Positions 30,243 to 39,314 of a stretch of 64,000 bases of DNA are shown piece by piece. The notes beneath the pieces are model-generated. The model saw only the letters and a list, made by a program, of their open reading frames with translations, searched no databases and had not been told where the DNA came from. The translations under genes were made by a program, and so were the position numbers. Origin of the DNA: Micromonospora chalcea (GTDB lineage Bacteria; Actinomycetota; Actinomycetes; Mycobacteriales; Micromonosporaceae). The stretch covers positions 29,858-93,857 of the forward strand of contig NZ_MAGP01000103.1 of assembly GCF_002926165.1 (NCBI RefSeq). The letters run 5' to 3'. Each line of letters begins with the position of its first letter. Position 1 is the first letter of the stretch.

Positions 30243-30269
30243 GCATCGAATCGACTCGATGCCTATCGT
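30243..30269 (+). promoter_or_regulatory. Inverted repeat and possible -10 upstream of the RCC1 gene
   Basis: GCATCGA (30243-30249) and TCGATGC (30256-30262) form a 7-bp inverted repeat immediately before a TATCGT -10-like box (30264-30269). It could be an operator. The inferred 5' leader is about 85 bases. Confidence 0.35.
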
Positions 30270-30361
30270 CGGTGTCACGAAGCGGCGGGTCTCCGGGCGA
30301 CCCGCAGGGGCAGCTTCGCCTCCGCCATCACGCGCCGACATCGTTGGGAGACAACAACTTC

Positions 30362-31573
30362 ATGAGCGGATATCAGGACGGCCGGCTGCGAGCCCGGTGG
30401 CGCCGTGCGACGAGACTCCTCGTCGCGGCGGCGGCAATGAGCGCCGGAAGCCTCGTGCTCACCGCCACACTCACCGCCGGTACGGCGAACGCGGGCCCGG
30501 CGCAGCGCGCCGCGCTCGCCGCGCCCACCGTCAGCAGCGTCACCGCGGGCGGCGCGCACACGTGCGCGATCAGCACCGACGGGGGACTGTGGTGCTGGGG
30601 CTCGAACTACGGCGGTCAGCTCGGCGACGGGACCACCACGAACCGCAGCGCCCCGACGCGGGTCGGCACCGCCACCTGGACCAACGTCGACGCCGGCACC
30701 GGCCACACCTGCGCGGTCCGCACGGACGGGACGCTGTGGTGCTGGGGCTCGAACTTCCGCGGCCAGCTCGGCGACGGGAGCACCACCAGCCGCAGCGCCC
30801 CGGTGCAGGTCGGCACCGCGACCACCTGGGCCCGGGTCGACGCCGGCCCCCAGCACACCTGCGCGATACGCACCGACGGCACGCTCTGGTGCTGGGGCTT
30901 CAACCGGACCACCCAGCTGGGCGTCGGCGCCTCGCCGTACGTCGCGAACACCCCGCTGCAGGTCGGCACGGCCACCGACTGGGTGAGCGTCTCGACCGGC
31001 TACGGGCACACCTGCGGTATCCGGACCGGCGGCACGCTCTGGTGCTGGGGGGCCAGCTCGGACGGCCAGCTCGGGCTCGGCAACCTGACGCCGCAGACCG
31101 CGCCCGCGCAGGTCGGCACCGCGACCGGGTGGACCGGCGTCGCGGCCGGGTACGCGCACACCTGCGGGGTCCGCGCCGGCGGGCTGTGGTGCTGGGGTGA
31201 GAACGGATACGGCCAGCTCGGCGTGAGCGGCTCGTACCGGACCGCGCCGGTGCAGATCGGCACCGCCACCACGTGGAACCGGATCGCCGCGAGCAGCGAC
31301 ACGTCCTGCGCGTCGCGTACCGACGGCAGCCTGTGGTGCTGGGGCAAGAACTCCGCCGGGCAGGTGGGCGACGGCAGCACCACCCACCGGTCCGCGCCCG
31401 CGCAGGTCGGCACCGCCACCAGCTGGACCGGCGGGCTCGCGGTCACCGACCACGGCTGCGCGATCCGTACCGACGCCGGCCTGTGGTGCTGGGGCGACAA
31501 CAGCGGAGGCCAGCTCGGTGACGGGACGACCGTCAACCGGTCCACTCCGGCTCAGGTGACACTGCCGGCCTGA
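30362..31573 (+). CDS. Secreted RCC1-repeat beta-propeller protein
   Basis: A 403-residue protein beginning with a twin-arginine-containing signal region ([10 protein letters not shown], hydrophobic core, G-T-A-N-A) from ATG 30362. Seven consecutive RCC1 repeats of about 50 residues follow, each with an [13 protein letters not shown] strand and L-W-C-W-G, then a G-Q-L-G-D-G loop. Seven repeats make a closed seven-bladed propeller. Every blade has two Cys at the same positions, 14 in all, suggesting disulfides stabilise it outside the cell. It is probably a binding protein; the ligand is unknown. Confidence 0.9.
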   Translation: MSGYQDGRLRARWRRATRLLVAAAAMSAGSLVLTATLTAGTANAGPAQRAALAAPTVSSVTAGGAHTCAISTDGGLWCWGSNYGGQLGDGTTTNRSAPTRVGTATWTNVDAGTGHTCAVRTDGTLWCWGSNFRGQLGDGSTTSRSAPVQVGTATTWARVDAGPQHTCAIRTDGTLWCWGFNRTTQLGVGASPYVANTPLQVGTATDWVSVSTGYGHTCGIRTGGTLWCWGASSDGQLGLGNLTPQTAPAQVGTATGWTGVAAGYAHTCGVRAGGLWCWGENGYGQLGVSGSYRTAPVQIGTATTWNRIAASSDTSCASRTDGSLWCWGKNSAGQVGDGSTTHRSAPAQVGTATSWTGGLAVTDHGCAIRTDAGLWCWGDNSGGQLGDGTTVNRSTPAQVTLPA

Positions 31574-31589
31574 CCGGCCCCGGAAACGA

Positions 31590-31629
31590 CATCGGCCCGC
31601 ACCGCCGTCCGTGGCGGTGCGGGCCGATG
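31590..31629. terminator. Bidirectional hairpin between convergent genes
   Basis: A perfect 17-bp stem (31590-31606 and 31613-31629) with a 6-base loop sits between the stops of the RCC1 gene and the zinc metallopeptidase gene. It probably terminates both. Confidence 0.75.
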
Positions 31630-31642
31630 CGCCGAGCGGGGA

Positions 31643-32557
31643 TCAGGCCCCGGCGCCGAAGGTGTCGCAGGACTTCGGGTCACCGGTGGTGAAGCCCTTG
31701 GTGAACCACTGCTTGCGCTGCTCCGAGCTGCCGTGGGTGAACTCGTCCGGGTTCACCGGCCGACCGGAACGCTCCTGGATCGCGTCGTCGCCGATCTTCT
31801 CGGCGGCGTCGATGGCCTGGGAGATGTCCTCCTCGGTGATGCTCTTGAAGATCTTCTGCCCGCGCTCGTCGGCGGTGCCGGTGGCGTTCTTCGCCCACGC
31901 GCCGGCGTAGCAGTCGGCCTGCAGCTCCAGCTTCACCGACAGCGCGTTCGCGCTCTGCGGGTCACGCTCCTGCTGGCGGCGCATCTGCGCCTCGGTGCCG
32001 AGCAGGTCCTGCACGTGGTGGCCGTACTCGTGGGCCAGCACGTACGGCTGGGCGAACTCGCCCTTGGCGCCGAGCTGGTCGGCCAGCAGCCGGTAGAACG
32101 TGAGATCGATGTAGACCTGGTCGTCGGCCGGGCAGTAGAACGGGCCCACGCCGGAGTCGGCGGCGCCGCAGGCGGTGCTGACGTTCTGGCTGAAGAACAC
32201 GGTCTTCGACGGCTTGTACTGCTCGCCGAACGCCTCCGGCATCGCGGTACGCCAGTACGCCTGGATCGAGTTGACGTAGAGAGTGTTGCGGCAGTCGAGC
32301 TGCTCCAGCGCGTCCTGCGCCGAGCACTTCTGCTCCAGCGAGGTGTTGTCGCCCTGCTCGGATCCGCCGCCGTTGGTGGCGGCGTTGAGGCCGAAGCCGC
32401 CGCCCACCAGGGCGACGAGCACGGCGATGATGATGCCCACGATCCCGCCCCGGCCGCCGCCGATCGGGATCGGAATGCCCATCCCGCCGCCTCCGCCGGA
32501 CCCTCGCCGGTCGTCCACCTGGCTGGTGTCGACCCGCGCGTTCTCGTTCAGCTCCAT
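31643..32557 (-). CDS. Neutral zinc metallopeptidase, YpfJ family
   Basis: A 304-residue membrane-anchored protein. The N-terminal 35 residues are polar and Gly-rich, one transmembrane helix spans about 38-58, and the rest is an extracytoplasmic peptidase domain with H176-E-Y-G-H180-H (H-E-Y-G-H-H-V-Q-D) and a distal E-L-Q-A-D-C-Y-A-G zinc-ligand motif near 213-221. This matches the YpfJ/KPN_02809 putative neutral zinc metallopeptidases, whose substrates are unknown. Several Cys (78, 89, 130, 142) suggest disulfides. ATG 32557 is chosen, with GGGG upstream. Confidence 0.9.
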   Translation of the reverse strand: MELNENARVDTSQVDDRRGSGGGGGMGIPIPIGGGRGGIVGIIIAVLVALVGGGFGLNAATNGGGSEQGDNTSLEQKCSAQDALEQLDCRNTLYVNSIQAYWRTAMPEAFGEQYKPSKTVFFSQNVSTACGAADSGVGPFYCPADDQVYIDLTFYRLLADQLGAKGEFAQPYVLAHEYGHHVQDLLGTEAQMRRQQERDPQSANALSVKLELQADCYAGAWAKNATGTADERGQKIFKSITEEDISQAIDAAEKIGDDAIQERSGRPVNPDEFTHGSSEQRKQWFTKGFTTGDPKSCDTFGAGA

Positions 32558-32804
32558 GTTGACCCCGATCACCGATGTGTCCGTTTGTGATGGTTGCGGT
32601 ACCGGACCGGGTCCGGACGGCGGGTTTCGTACCCGATGATCTTGCACGGTAATCCGGGGGAGAGGGCCCGCGGGGACCGGTACACTTGCCCCCGTGCTGC
32701 GCTGCGAAGGCTGAACCGCCCCGCGCCGACGGGAAATCACCACCCGCCGGCGCTTTCGCGTGCCCTGAGTCAGCCCTTCCGGACCCGAGAGCGAGTACTC
32801 CGAG

Positions 32805-34412
32805 ATGATCACTGCCACCGGCCTGGAACTGCGCGCCGGTTCCCGGATCCTGCTGTCCGACACCACCCTGCGGGTGCAGCCGGGGGACCGGATCGGCCTG
32901 GTCGGGCGCAACGGCGCCGGCAAGACCACCACGCTCAAGGTGCTCGCCGGCGAGGGACAGCCGTACGGCGGCCAGATCGACCGGCGCAGCGCCATCGGCT
33001 ACCTGCCGCAGGACCCGCGCACCGGCGACCTGGACGTCACCGGCCGGGACCGGGTGCTCTCCGCCCGTGGGCTGGACGTGCTCATGGCGCAGATGAAGGA
33101 ACTGGAGAACAAGCTCGCCGAAGGCGCCGACGACGAGCGGCTGGTCCGCCGCTACGGCGCGCTGGAGGACCAGTTCGCCTCCCTCGGCGGCTACGCGGCC
33201 GAAGCCGAGGCCGCCCGCATCTGCGCCAACCTCGGCCTGCCCGACCGCGCCCTGGCGCAGACCATCGGCACGCTCTCCGGCGGTCAGCGCCGCCGCATCG
33301 AGCTGGCCCGGATCCTGTTCCGCGACGCCGGCGAGAACGGCGGCGGCATCCTGCTGCTCGACGAGCCGACGAACCACCTCGACGCCGACTCGATCACCTG
33401 GCTGCGCGGCTTCCTCGCCAACCACAAGGGCGGCCTGATCGTGATCTCCCACGACGCCTCGCTGCTGGAGGCGGTGGTCAACAAGGTCTGGTTCCTGGAC
33501 GCCACCCGGTCCGTGGTCGACACGTACAACCTGGGCTGGAAGGCGTACCTGGAGGCGCGGGAGACCGACGAGCGGCGCCGCCGCCGGGAGCGCGCAAACG
33601 CCGAGAAGAAGGCCGGCGCGCTGATGGCGCAGGCGGACAAGATGCGGGCCAAGGCCACCAAGACCGTCGCCGCGCAGAACATGGCCCGGCGCGCCGAGCG
33701 CCTGCTCTCCGGCCTGGACGAGGTCCGCGTCGCGGACAAGGTCGCGAAGGTACGGTTCCCGAGCCCCGCCCCGTGCGGCAAGACGCCGCTGACCGCCACC
33801 GGCCTGTCCAAGTCGTACGGGTCGCTGGAGATCTTCACCGACGTCAACGTGGCGGTGGACCGGGGTTCCCGGGTGGCCATCCTCGGCCTCAACGGCGCCG
33901 GCAAGACCACGCTGCTGCGGATGCTCGGCGGGCTGCTGGAGCCGGACACCGGCGAGGTACGCCCCGGGCACGGGCTGCGGCTGGGCTACTACGCCCAGGA
34001 GCACGAGACGCTCGACGTGGACCGGACGATCCTGGAGCACATGCGCAGCGCCGCGTCCGACCAGACCGACACCGACCTGCGCAAGATCCTCGGCGCGTTC
34101 CTCTTCTCCGGCGAGGACGTGGACAAGCCGGCCGGCGTGCTCTCCGGCGGCGAGAAGACCCGGCTGGCGCTGGCCACGCTGGTCTGCTCCGGCGCCAACG
34201 TGCTGCTGCTGGACGAGCCGACGAACAACCTCGACCCGGTCAGCCGTGAGCAGGTGCTGGACGCGATCGCCCGTTACCCGGGCGCGATCGTGCTGGTCAC
34301 GCACGACCCGGGCGCGGTCAGCGCGCTCAAGCCGGACCGCGCCATCCTGCTGCCCGACGGCGACGAGGACGCCTGGTCCGACGACCTGCTGGAGCTGGTC
34401 GAGCTGGCCTGA
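32805..34412 (+). CDS. ABC-F family ATPase
   Basis: A soluble protein of 535 residues with two ABC ATPase domains and no transmembrane segment. The first Walker A is G-R-N-G-A-G-K-T at 34-41 with signature L-S-G-G-Q-R-R-R. A basic linker rich in Arg/Lys (E-R-R-R-R-R-E-R-A-N-A-E-K-K) follows, then a second Walker A (G-L-N-G-A-G-K-T near 364) and L-S-G-G-E-K-T-R. ABC-F proteins act on ribosomes; some confer resistance to ribosome-targeting antibiotics and others regulate translation. This one looks like a housekeeping actinobacterial type, but I cannot exclude a resistance role. Confidence 0.93.
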   Translation: MITATGLELRAGSRILLSDTTLRVQPGDRIGLVGRNGAGKTTTLKVLAGEGQPYGGQIDRRSAIGYLPQDPRTGDLDVTGRDRVLSARGLDVLMAQMKELENKLAEGADDERLVRRYGALEDQFASLGGYAAEAEAARICANLGLPDRALAQTIGTLSGGQRRRIELARILFRDAGENGGGILLLDEPTNHLDADSITWLRGFLANHKGGLIVISHDASLLEAVVNKVWFLDATRSVVDTYNLGWKAYLEARETDERRRRRERANAEKKAGALMAQADKMRAKATKTVAAQNMARRAERLLSGLDEVRVADKVAKVRFPSPAPCGKTPLTATGLSKSYGSLEIFTDVNVAVDRGSRVAILGLNGAGKTTLLRMLGGLLEPDTGEVRPGHGLRLGYYAQEHETLDVDRTILEHMRSAASDQTDTDLRKILGAFLFSGEDVDKPAGVLSGGEKTRLALATLVCSGANVLLLDEPTNNLDPVSREQVLDAIARYPGAIVLVTHDPGAVSALKPDRAILLPDGDEDAWSDDLLELVELA

Positions 34413-34458
34413 CCCGCCCTCTTTTCCCCGTGGGCCGGGTCGGGGCGGGTCGGGTCGG

Positions 34459-35061
34459 TCAGGTCAGGAGATCGGCCAGGTGGGGGAGGACGCCGGAGGT
34501 GAGCAGGATGGTCGCGCCGATGACTATGAAGATCACCGGCACCAGCCAGTGGCCGGCGCGGCCGACCAGGGCCACCACCCGGGGGTGCCCGCCGAGCGCG
34601 GCGGCGACCGCGCACCACACGGCCACCAGTAGCGCGAACACCAGCAGCCAGACCAGGCCGGTGGCCGGGTCGAGGGAGCGGAACACCGGCACGTAGACGG
34701 CGATGTTGTCGGCTCCGTTCGCCACGGTCACCCCGGTGACGCCGAGCAGGCTGCCGACCACCGCCGGCGGCTCGTCGTCGTCGCCACGGGACATCAGCGC
34801 GCGTACGCCGAGCGCGACCGGCAGCAGGCCGAGCAGGCCGGGCCACGGGTCCGGCACCACGAGCAGCCCGGCGGCGGCCACCACCGCGACCGCGACGAGC
34901 GCGCCGATGCCCGCGTACTGCCCGGCGACGATCTGCCAGGGCCGGGGGCGTCCGGTGTGCCGGAGGGCCACGAACAGCACCGTGAGCACGACGATGTCGT
35001 CGAGATTGGTGGCGGCGAAGACACCGGCGGCACCCGCCGCGGCCGTGATCACGTCAATCAC
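34459..35061 (-). CDS. CadD-family cadmium/cation transporter
   Basis: A 200-residue membrane protein with five or six helices. The N-terminal A-A-T-N-L-D-D-I-V-V-L motif (residues 16-26) and the matching V-A-N-G-A-D-N-I-A-V-Y-V-P near 111-123 are the paired signatures of the CadD/LysE-superfamily cadmium resistance transporters. GTG 35061 is chosen because a TATCGT -10 box ends exactly 7 bases upstream, implying leaderless mRNA. A GTG nine bases further upstream is inside the box spacing. It is convergent with the ABC-F gene; the 46-bp gap is GGGTCGG-rich. Confidence 0.85.
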   Translation of the reverse strand: MIDVITAAAGAAGVFAATNLDDIVVLTVLFVALRHTGRPRPWQIVAGQYAGIGALVAVAVVAAAGLLVVPDPWPGLLGLLPVALGVRALMSRGDDDEPPAVVGSLLGVTGVTVANGADNIAVYVPVFRSLDPATGLVWLLVFALLVAVWCAVAAALGGHPRVVALVGRAGHWLVPVIFIVIGATILLTSGVLPHLADLLT

Positions 35062-35068
35062 CCCGGGC

Positions 35069-35074
35069 ACGATA
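35069..35074 (-). promoter_or_regulatory. -10 box giving a leaderless start for the CadD-like gene
   Basis: On the minus strand TATCGT is followed by 7 bases and then GTG 35061. This is the same layout as for sufR and several other genes in this window. Confidence 0.45.
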
Positions 35075-35096
35075 CGGCCCGCCGCGCCGGCCGTCG

Positions 35097-35177
35097 CATG
35101 ATCCACACCAGTTCGCCGAAGTGGAGGTGTCCGGAGCACGGTGACGCAGCCACTTCGGGGAGGTGGTGTCGATCATG
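35097..35177. repeat. Intergenic hairpin, TGATCGACACC family, copy 2
   Basis: CATGATCCACACCAGTTCGC (35097-35116) continues to CCGAAGTGG (35124); its near reverse complement ends GGTGTCGATCATG (35177). The 28-base arms match at 24 positions. The arm sequence is the same family as the hairpin at 24568-24644. Confidence 0.75.
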
Positions 35178-35363
35178 GGGGAGGATGCGCTCGTCCGGCG
35201 GGGCGGTACGGATCAGCCGGTCGGAAGGATCACTCTATCGGGAAGCTGACATTGCGTAGCGTGTCGGTTGGCGAATAGTTGATATCTGGCGCATGATCGT
35301 CCGAGGCGGTCTAATAGGTGGGACCGTATCCGAACCGCACAGTCTGGGACGTGAGGGATCAGC
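35178..35363 (+). other. Promoter-bearing gap upstream of the small HTH gene
   Basis: With the preceding hairpin this makes about 300 bases without a gene. The right half is AT-richer than its surroundings (GCGAATAGTTGATATCTGGC, then CTAATAGG near 35311), which fits a regulated promoter, but I could not assign a -35/-10 pair with confidence. GAGGGA lies 5 bases before ATG 35364 as ribosome-binding site. Confidence 0.4.
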
Positions 35364-35591
35364 ATGGCAGCCACCGGCACAGCCACCAGCACTGAGAAGG
35401 GTCGCCGGATCGTCGGGGCCGAGCGTCAGACGCTCGCCAAAGACCTGGTAAAGCGGTACACCGGGGGTGAGAGCATCCGTGCTCTGGCGGCCTCTACCGG
35501 CCGTTCCTACGGGTTCATCCACCGTGTGCTCACCGAATCCGGCGTGCAGCTGCGGCAGCGCGGCGGCGCCCGGCGCCGGAAGAAGGCGTGA
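35364..35591 (+). CDS. Small helix-turn-helix DNA-binding protein
   Basis: A 75-residue basic protein. A helix-turn-helix is visible in S-I-R-A-L-A-A-S-T-G-R-S-Y-G-F-I-H-R-V-L (residues 37-56), followed by a basic tail R-R-R-K-K. It resembles small single-domain HTH proteins that are highly conserved in actinobacteria and commonly annotated only as helix-turn-helix proteins. The target is unknown. The long AT-rich upstream region suggests it is itself regulated. Confidence 0.85.
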   Translation: MAATGTATSTEKGRRIVGAERQTLAKDLVKRYTGGESIRALAASTGRSYGFIHRVLTESGVQLRQRGGARRRKKA

Positions 35592-35637
35592 CCCGCCGCC
35601 CAGCGTCGTCCATCAGCGCAGTGTTCCGGGGCGTCCG

Positions 35638-36405
35638 GTGACCGCCGAGACGACCGGAGTGCGCTTCGACTGCGACGGGCCGGTTGCGACGGTGACGTTG
35701 TGCCGGCCCGACGTGCTCAACGCCCAGACCCCGGCGATGTGGCGGGCGATGAGCGACTTCTCCCGCGACCTGCCCGGCGACGTCCGCGTCGTCGTCGTAC
35801 GCGGCGAGGGGCGCGCCTTCTCCGCGGGCCTGGACCTGGCGGTCGCCGGTGCCACCGGGCCGGGCTCCTTCGCCGAGCTGGCCGCGCTCCCGGAGGCGGA
35901 GTGCGCCGACCGGATCGCCGAGTACCAGGGCGGCTTCACCTGGCTGCACCGGCCGGACGTGGTGTCGATCGCCGCGGTGCAGGGCCACGCCATCGGCGCC
36001 GGCTTCCAGCTCGCGCTCGCCTGCGACATGCGTGTGCTCGCCGCCGACGCCAGGCTCTCGATGGCCGAGGTGACACTCGGCCTGGTGCCCGATCTGGCCG
36101 GCACGCGCCGCCTGGTCGAGCTGGTCGGCTATTCGCGCGCCCTGGAGATCTGCGCCACCGGCCGCCGGATGGACGCCACCGAGGCGGACCGGATCGGCCT
36201 GGCCACCCTCGTGGTGCCGAACGACGAGCTGGACGCCGCGGTGCGTGACCTGTCGGCCGGGCTCCTCGCCAACAACCGGGACGCGATCGTCGAGATCAAG
36301 GCGCTCCTGGCGGGCGCGGCCGACCGTACGCACGCCGAGCAGCAGCGCGCCGAGCGGGAGGCGCAGACCCGGCGTATCCGGGACCTGGCCGGCCAGGGCG
36401 AGTAA
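35638..36405 (+). CDS. Enoyl-CoA hydratase/isomerase family protein
   Basis: A 255-residue crotonase-fold protein, probably hydrating enoyl-CoA esters in fatty-acid or amino-acid degradation. Visible are the first oxyanion-hole loop E-G-R-A-F-S-A-G-L-D-L near residues 58-68 and the second G-H-A-I-G-A-G-F-Q-L-A-L near 117-128. The usual catalytic Glu region reads M-A-E-V-T-L-G-L-V-P. GTG 35638 begins a family-like N-terminus; the upstream frame extension overlaps the HTH gene. It stands apart from other lipid genes, so the substrate is open. Confidence 0.87.
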   Translation: MTAETTGVRFDCDGPVATVTLCRPDVLNAQTPAMWRAMSDFSRDLPGDVRVVVVRGEGRAFSAGLDLAVAGATGPGSFAELAALPEAECADRIAEYQGGFTWLHRPDVVSIAAVQGHAIGAGFQLALACDMRVLAADARLSMAEVTLGLVPDLAGTRRLVELVGYSRALEICATGRRMDATEADRIGLATLVVPNDELDAAVRDLSAGLLANNRDAIVEIKALLAGAADRTHAEQQRAEREAQTRRIRDLAGQGE

Positions 36406-36529
36406 CCGGCCCGGAGCGCGATTTTCGTAAGGACCGTTCGGGAAGATCTGGGTTACTCGCGAGGTTGTCACAGGCGTCTGGAGAATGGACTCCGACGATT
36501 CATGCTGCCTGACGACCTGGAGGTGACGA

Positions 36530-38524
36530 GTGTCCCACCCGATGGCCGGCGGCGGCATGGGCGGCTGGAGCATGCTCCGGTCGCTGCGCAACCGGGACGA
36601 GGTCTCCGCCCACGAGCTCAAGCGCGGCACGGCCCGGCGGATCGTCGCGTTCGCCCGGCCCTACCGGCGTGACATCGTCGTCTTCCTGATCACCGTGATC
36701 ATCGCCGCGGTGATCGGCGTGGCCACGCCGCTGCTCGCCGGCGACGTCATCGACGCGATCGCCGGCGGCGGTCCGGACGCCCGCACGACTGTGGTCCGGC
36801 TCGCCCTGATCATCGCCACGCTCGCCGTGGCCGATGCCCTGTTCTCCCTGGTCCAGCGGTGGTATTCGGCCCGCATCGGCGAGGGCATCATCCTCGACCT
36901 GCGCACCCGGGTCTACGACCACGTCCAGCGGATGCCGCTGCAGTTCTTCACCCGCACGCAGACCGGCGCGCTCGTGAGCCGGCTCAACAACGACGTGCTC
37001 GGTGCGCAGCGGGCGTTCACCTCGACGCTGTCCGGAGTGGTCAGCAACGTCATCCAGCTCGTGCTCACCGCCGGCGCGATGCTCGTGCTGTCCTGGCAGA
37101 TCACCGTGCTGGCGCTGGTGCTGCTGCCGATCTTCATCATCCCGGCCCGCCGGGTGGGCCGGCGCCTGGCCGAGATCACCCGCGAGTCGTACAACCTCGA
37201 CGCGAAGATGAACGCGACCATGACCGAGCGGTTCGGCGTGGCCGGAGCGCTGCTGGTCAAGCTGTTCGGCGCGCCGGAGGTCGAGGCCGACCGGTTCGCC
37301 CGCCGGGCCGAGCGGGTGCGCGACATCGGCATCCAGTCCGCGATGTACTCGCGGACGTTCTTCGTGGCGATGCTGCTCGTCGCGTCGCTGGCCCAGGCGC
37401 TCACCTACGGGGTGGGCGGCTGGCTGGCGGTCACCGGTGCGGTCAGCGCCGGCACCGTCGTCAAGCTGGCGCTGCTGCTGACCCGCCTCTACGGCCCGCT
37501 CACCGCACTCTCCAACGTCCGGGTCGACGTGATGAGCGCGCTCGTGTCGTTCGACCGCGTCTTCGAGGTGCTCGACCTGCGTCCGGGCATCGCGGAGAAG
37601 CCCGACGCGGTGCCGGTGCCGCGCGGCAGCGGCCGGGTCGAGTTCCGCGACGTGCGCTTCCGCTACCCGAGCGCCGCCGAGGTGTCGCTCGCGTCGCTGG
37701 AAGAGGTCTCGACCCTCGACCGTACGGTGAACGAGCCGGTGCTCAAGGGCGTCTCGTTCGCCGTCGAGCCCGGGCAGATGGTGGCCCTGGTCGGCCCCTC
37801 CGGCGCCGGCAAGTCGACGCTGTCCATGCTGATCTCCCGGATCTACGACGTCAGCGAGGGCCAGGTGCTGGTCGGCGGCGTCGACGTGCGGGACGCGACG
37901 CTCGCCTCGCTGCGCGACGAGATCGGCGTGGTCACCCAGGACTCGCACCTGTTCCACGAGACCATCCGCGAGAACCTGCGGTACGCCAAGCCCGACGCCA
38001 CCGACGACGAGATCTGGACCGCCCTGGCCGGCGCGCAGGTGGCCGACCTGGTCCGGGCGCTGCCGGACGGGCTCGACACGACGGTCGGCGAGCGCGGCTA
38101 CCGTTTCTCCGGCGGCGAGAAGCAGCGCATCGCCATCGCCCGGTTGCTGCTCAAGGCCCCGTCGATAGTGATCCTGGACGAGGCCACCGCCCACCTGGAC
38201 TCGGAGAGCGAGGCAGCGGTGCAGCGGGCGCTGTCGGTGGCGCTGACCGGCCGTACCGCGCTGGTGATCGCGCACCGGCTCTCGACGGTGCGCGACGCGG
38301 ACCAGATCCTCGTGCTCGACGAGGGGCGGATCGTGGAGCGCGGCCGGCACGACGAACTGGTGGCCGTCGGCGGCCTGTACGCCGAGCTGTACCGCACCCA
38401 GTTCGCGGTCACCGACTCGCCCGCGCCGCACGCCGAGGCGGAGCAGCCGGAGCCGGTGGTGACCACTGTGCCGATGGGCACCTACGTCGCCCACGAGGCC
38501 ATGCCCCCGGCGGCAGCCAACTAG
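36530..38524 (+). CDS. ABC exporter, fused transmembrane and ATPase domains
   Basis: A 664-residue half-transporter of the ABCB/MsbA type that should act as a dimer. Six transmembrane helices lie between about residues 45 and 310, and the nucleotide-binding domain follows: Walker A G-P-S-G-A-G-K-S near 423, Q-loop V-T-Q-D-S-H-L-F, signature F-S-G-G-E-K-Q-R and Walker B I-V-I-L-D-E-A-T-A. GTG 36530 has GGAGG 6 bases upstream. Nothing nearby indicates the substrate; lipid or drug export are the usual roles. Confidence 0.92.
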   Translation: MSHPMAGGGMGGWSMLRSLRNRDEVSAHELKRGTARRIVAFARPYRRDIVVFLITVIIAAVIGVATPLLAGDVIDAIAGGGPDARTTVVRLALIIATLAVADALFSLVQRWYSARIGEGIILDLRTRVYDHVQRMPLQFFTRTQTGALVSRLNNDVLGAQRAFTSTLSGVVSNVIQLVLTAGAMLVLSWQITVLALVLLPIFIIPARRVGRRLAEITRESYNLDAKMNATMTERFGVAGALLVKLFGAPEVEADRFARRAERVRDIGIQSAMYSRTFFVAMLLVASLAQALTYGVGGWLAVTGAVSAGTVVKLALLLTRLYGPLTALSNVRVDVMSALVSFDRVFEVLDLRPGIAEKPDAVPVPRGSGRVEFRDVRFRYPSAAEVSLASLEEVSTLDRTVNEPVLKGVSFAVEPGQMVALVGPSGAGKSTLSMLISRIYDVSEGQVLVGGVDVRDATLASLRDEIGVVTQDSHLFHETIRENLRYAKPDATDDEIWTALAGAQVADLVRALPDGLDTTVGERGYRFSGGEKQRIAIARLLLKAPSIVILDEATAHLDSESEAAVQRALSVALTGRTALVIAHRLSTVRDADQILVLDEGRIVERGRHDELVAVGGLYAELYRTQFAVTDSPAPHAEAEQPEPVVTTVPMGTYVAHEAMPPAAAN

Positions 38525-38650
38525 CGGCCCGCGAGGCCTCAATCCCGGCGCCGACGGGCGTGGATCGGCACCGACCGGGTGGACGGGCACCCAGCGGCCG
38601 GGCCGTGGCGACCCGGACGGCCGCAGCCCTAGCTCACGGCGACCGGGGCC

Positions 38651-39271
38651 CTAACCCGCGGCGACCGCGGCACGCAGCTCGGCGAACGCGGCGCCGAGCG
38701 TCTCCGGGGTGAAGTGGGCGTTCAGGCCGCTCGGGTTGGGCAGCACCCACAGCCGGGCCGGCCCGAGCGTCTCGGGCTGCGGCCCGAAGCCGGCCTTCGG
38801 CCGGGTGAACCCGATCCGGTACGCGGAGACGCCGACCACCGCCACCCAGCGCGGCCGGTACCGCTCGACCTTCGCGGTGAGCGTCGCCGCGCCGTCGACC
38901 AGTTCCGCGGCGGTCAGCTCGTCGGCGCGGGCACTGGCGCGGGCCACCATGTTGGTGATCCCGAGGCCGAGTGCGGGCAGCGCGTCCTGCTCGCTGGGGT
39001 GCAGCAGACGCGGGGTGAACCCGCCCCGGTGCAGGGCGGGCCAGAACCGGTTGCCCGGACGGGCGAAGTGCCAGCCGGTCGCCGCCGACCACAGACCCGG
39101 GTTGATGCCGACGAAGAGCACGTCCAGGCCGGGCGCGATGACGTCCGGCAGCAGCCGGTCGGCCGCCGCCGCGAGCTGCTCGCGGCTGGGGCGTGGGTGC
39201 CGCCGGGCGGGCGTGCCCGGCCCCGGGGCCGCCTCCGGCCGCCCACCGCCCGGGCGCCGTCGGTCGCTCAC
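38651..39271 (-). CDS. mug: G/U mismatch-specific DNA glycosylase (Mug/TDG family)
   Basis: Removes uracil or thymine mispaired with G and related lesions. The 206-residue protein has the motif A motif F-V-G-I-N-P-G-L near residues 53-60 and motif B N-P-S-G-L-N-A-H-F near 180-188, both typical of Mug. The first 30 residues are a Pro/Arg-rich extension. The GTG 39271 start is the longest. An internal start near P-S-R-E-Q-L-A-A-A is possible but unsupported by a ribosome-binding site. Confidence 0.9.
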   Translation of the reverse strand: MSDRRRPGGGRPEAAPGPGTPARRHPRPSREQLAAAADRLLPDVIAPGLDVLFVGINPGLWSAATGWHFARPGNRFWPALHRGGFTPRLLHPSEQDALPALGLGITNMVARASARADELTAAELVDGAATLTAKVERYRPRWVAVVGVSAYRIGFTRPKAGFGPQPETLGPARLWVLPNPSGLNAHFTPETLGAAFAELRAAVAAG

Positions 39272-39314
39272 CGGCCCACCGCCCCGGGCGCCCGGCCCAC
39301 CACAGCGACCACTG

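Noticed and set aside
25711..30246. A 1511-codon open frame on the minus strand opposite the metalloprotease, and similar very long antisense frames elsewhere (246-2360 minus, 8761-11679 plus, 58438-62757 plus).
   Set aside because: In DNA this GC-rich, the complement of a real gene often lacks stops. These frames have Arg/Gly/His/Val-heavy, low-complexity translations, no domain motifs and no ribosome-binding sites, while the opposite strand encodes recognisable enzymes.
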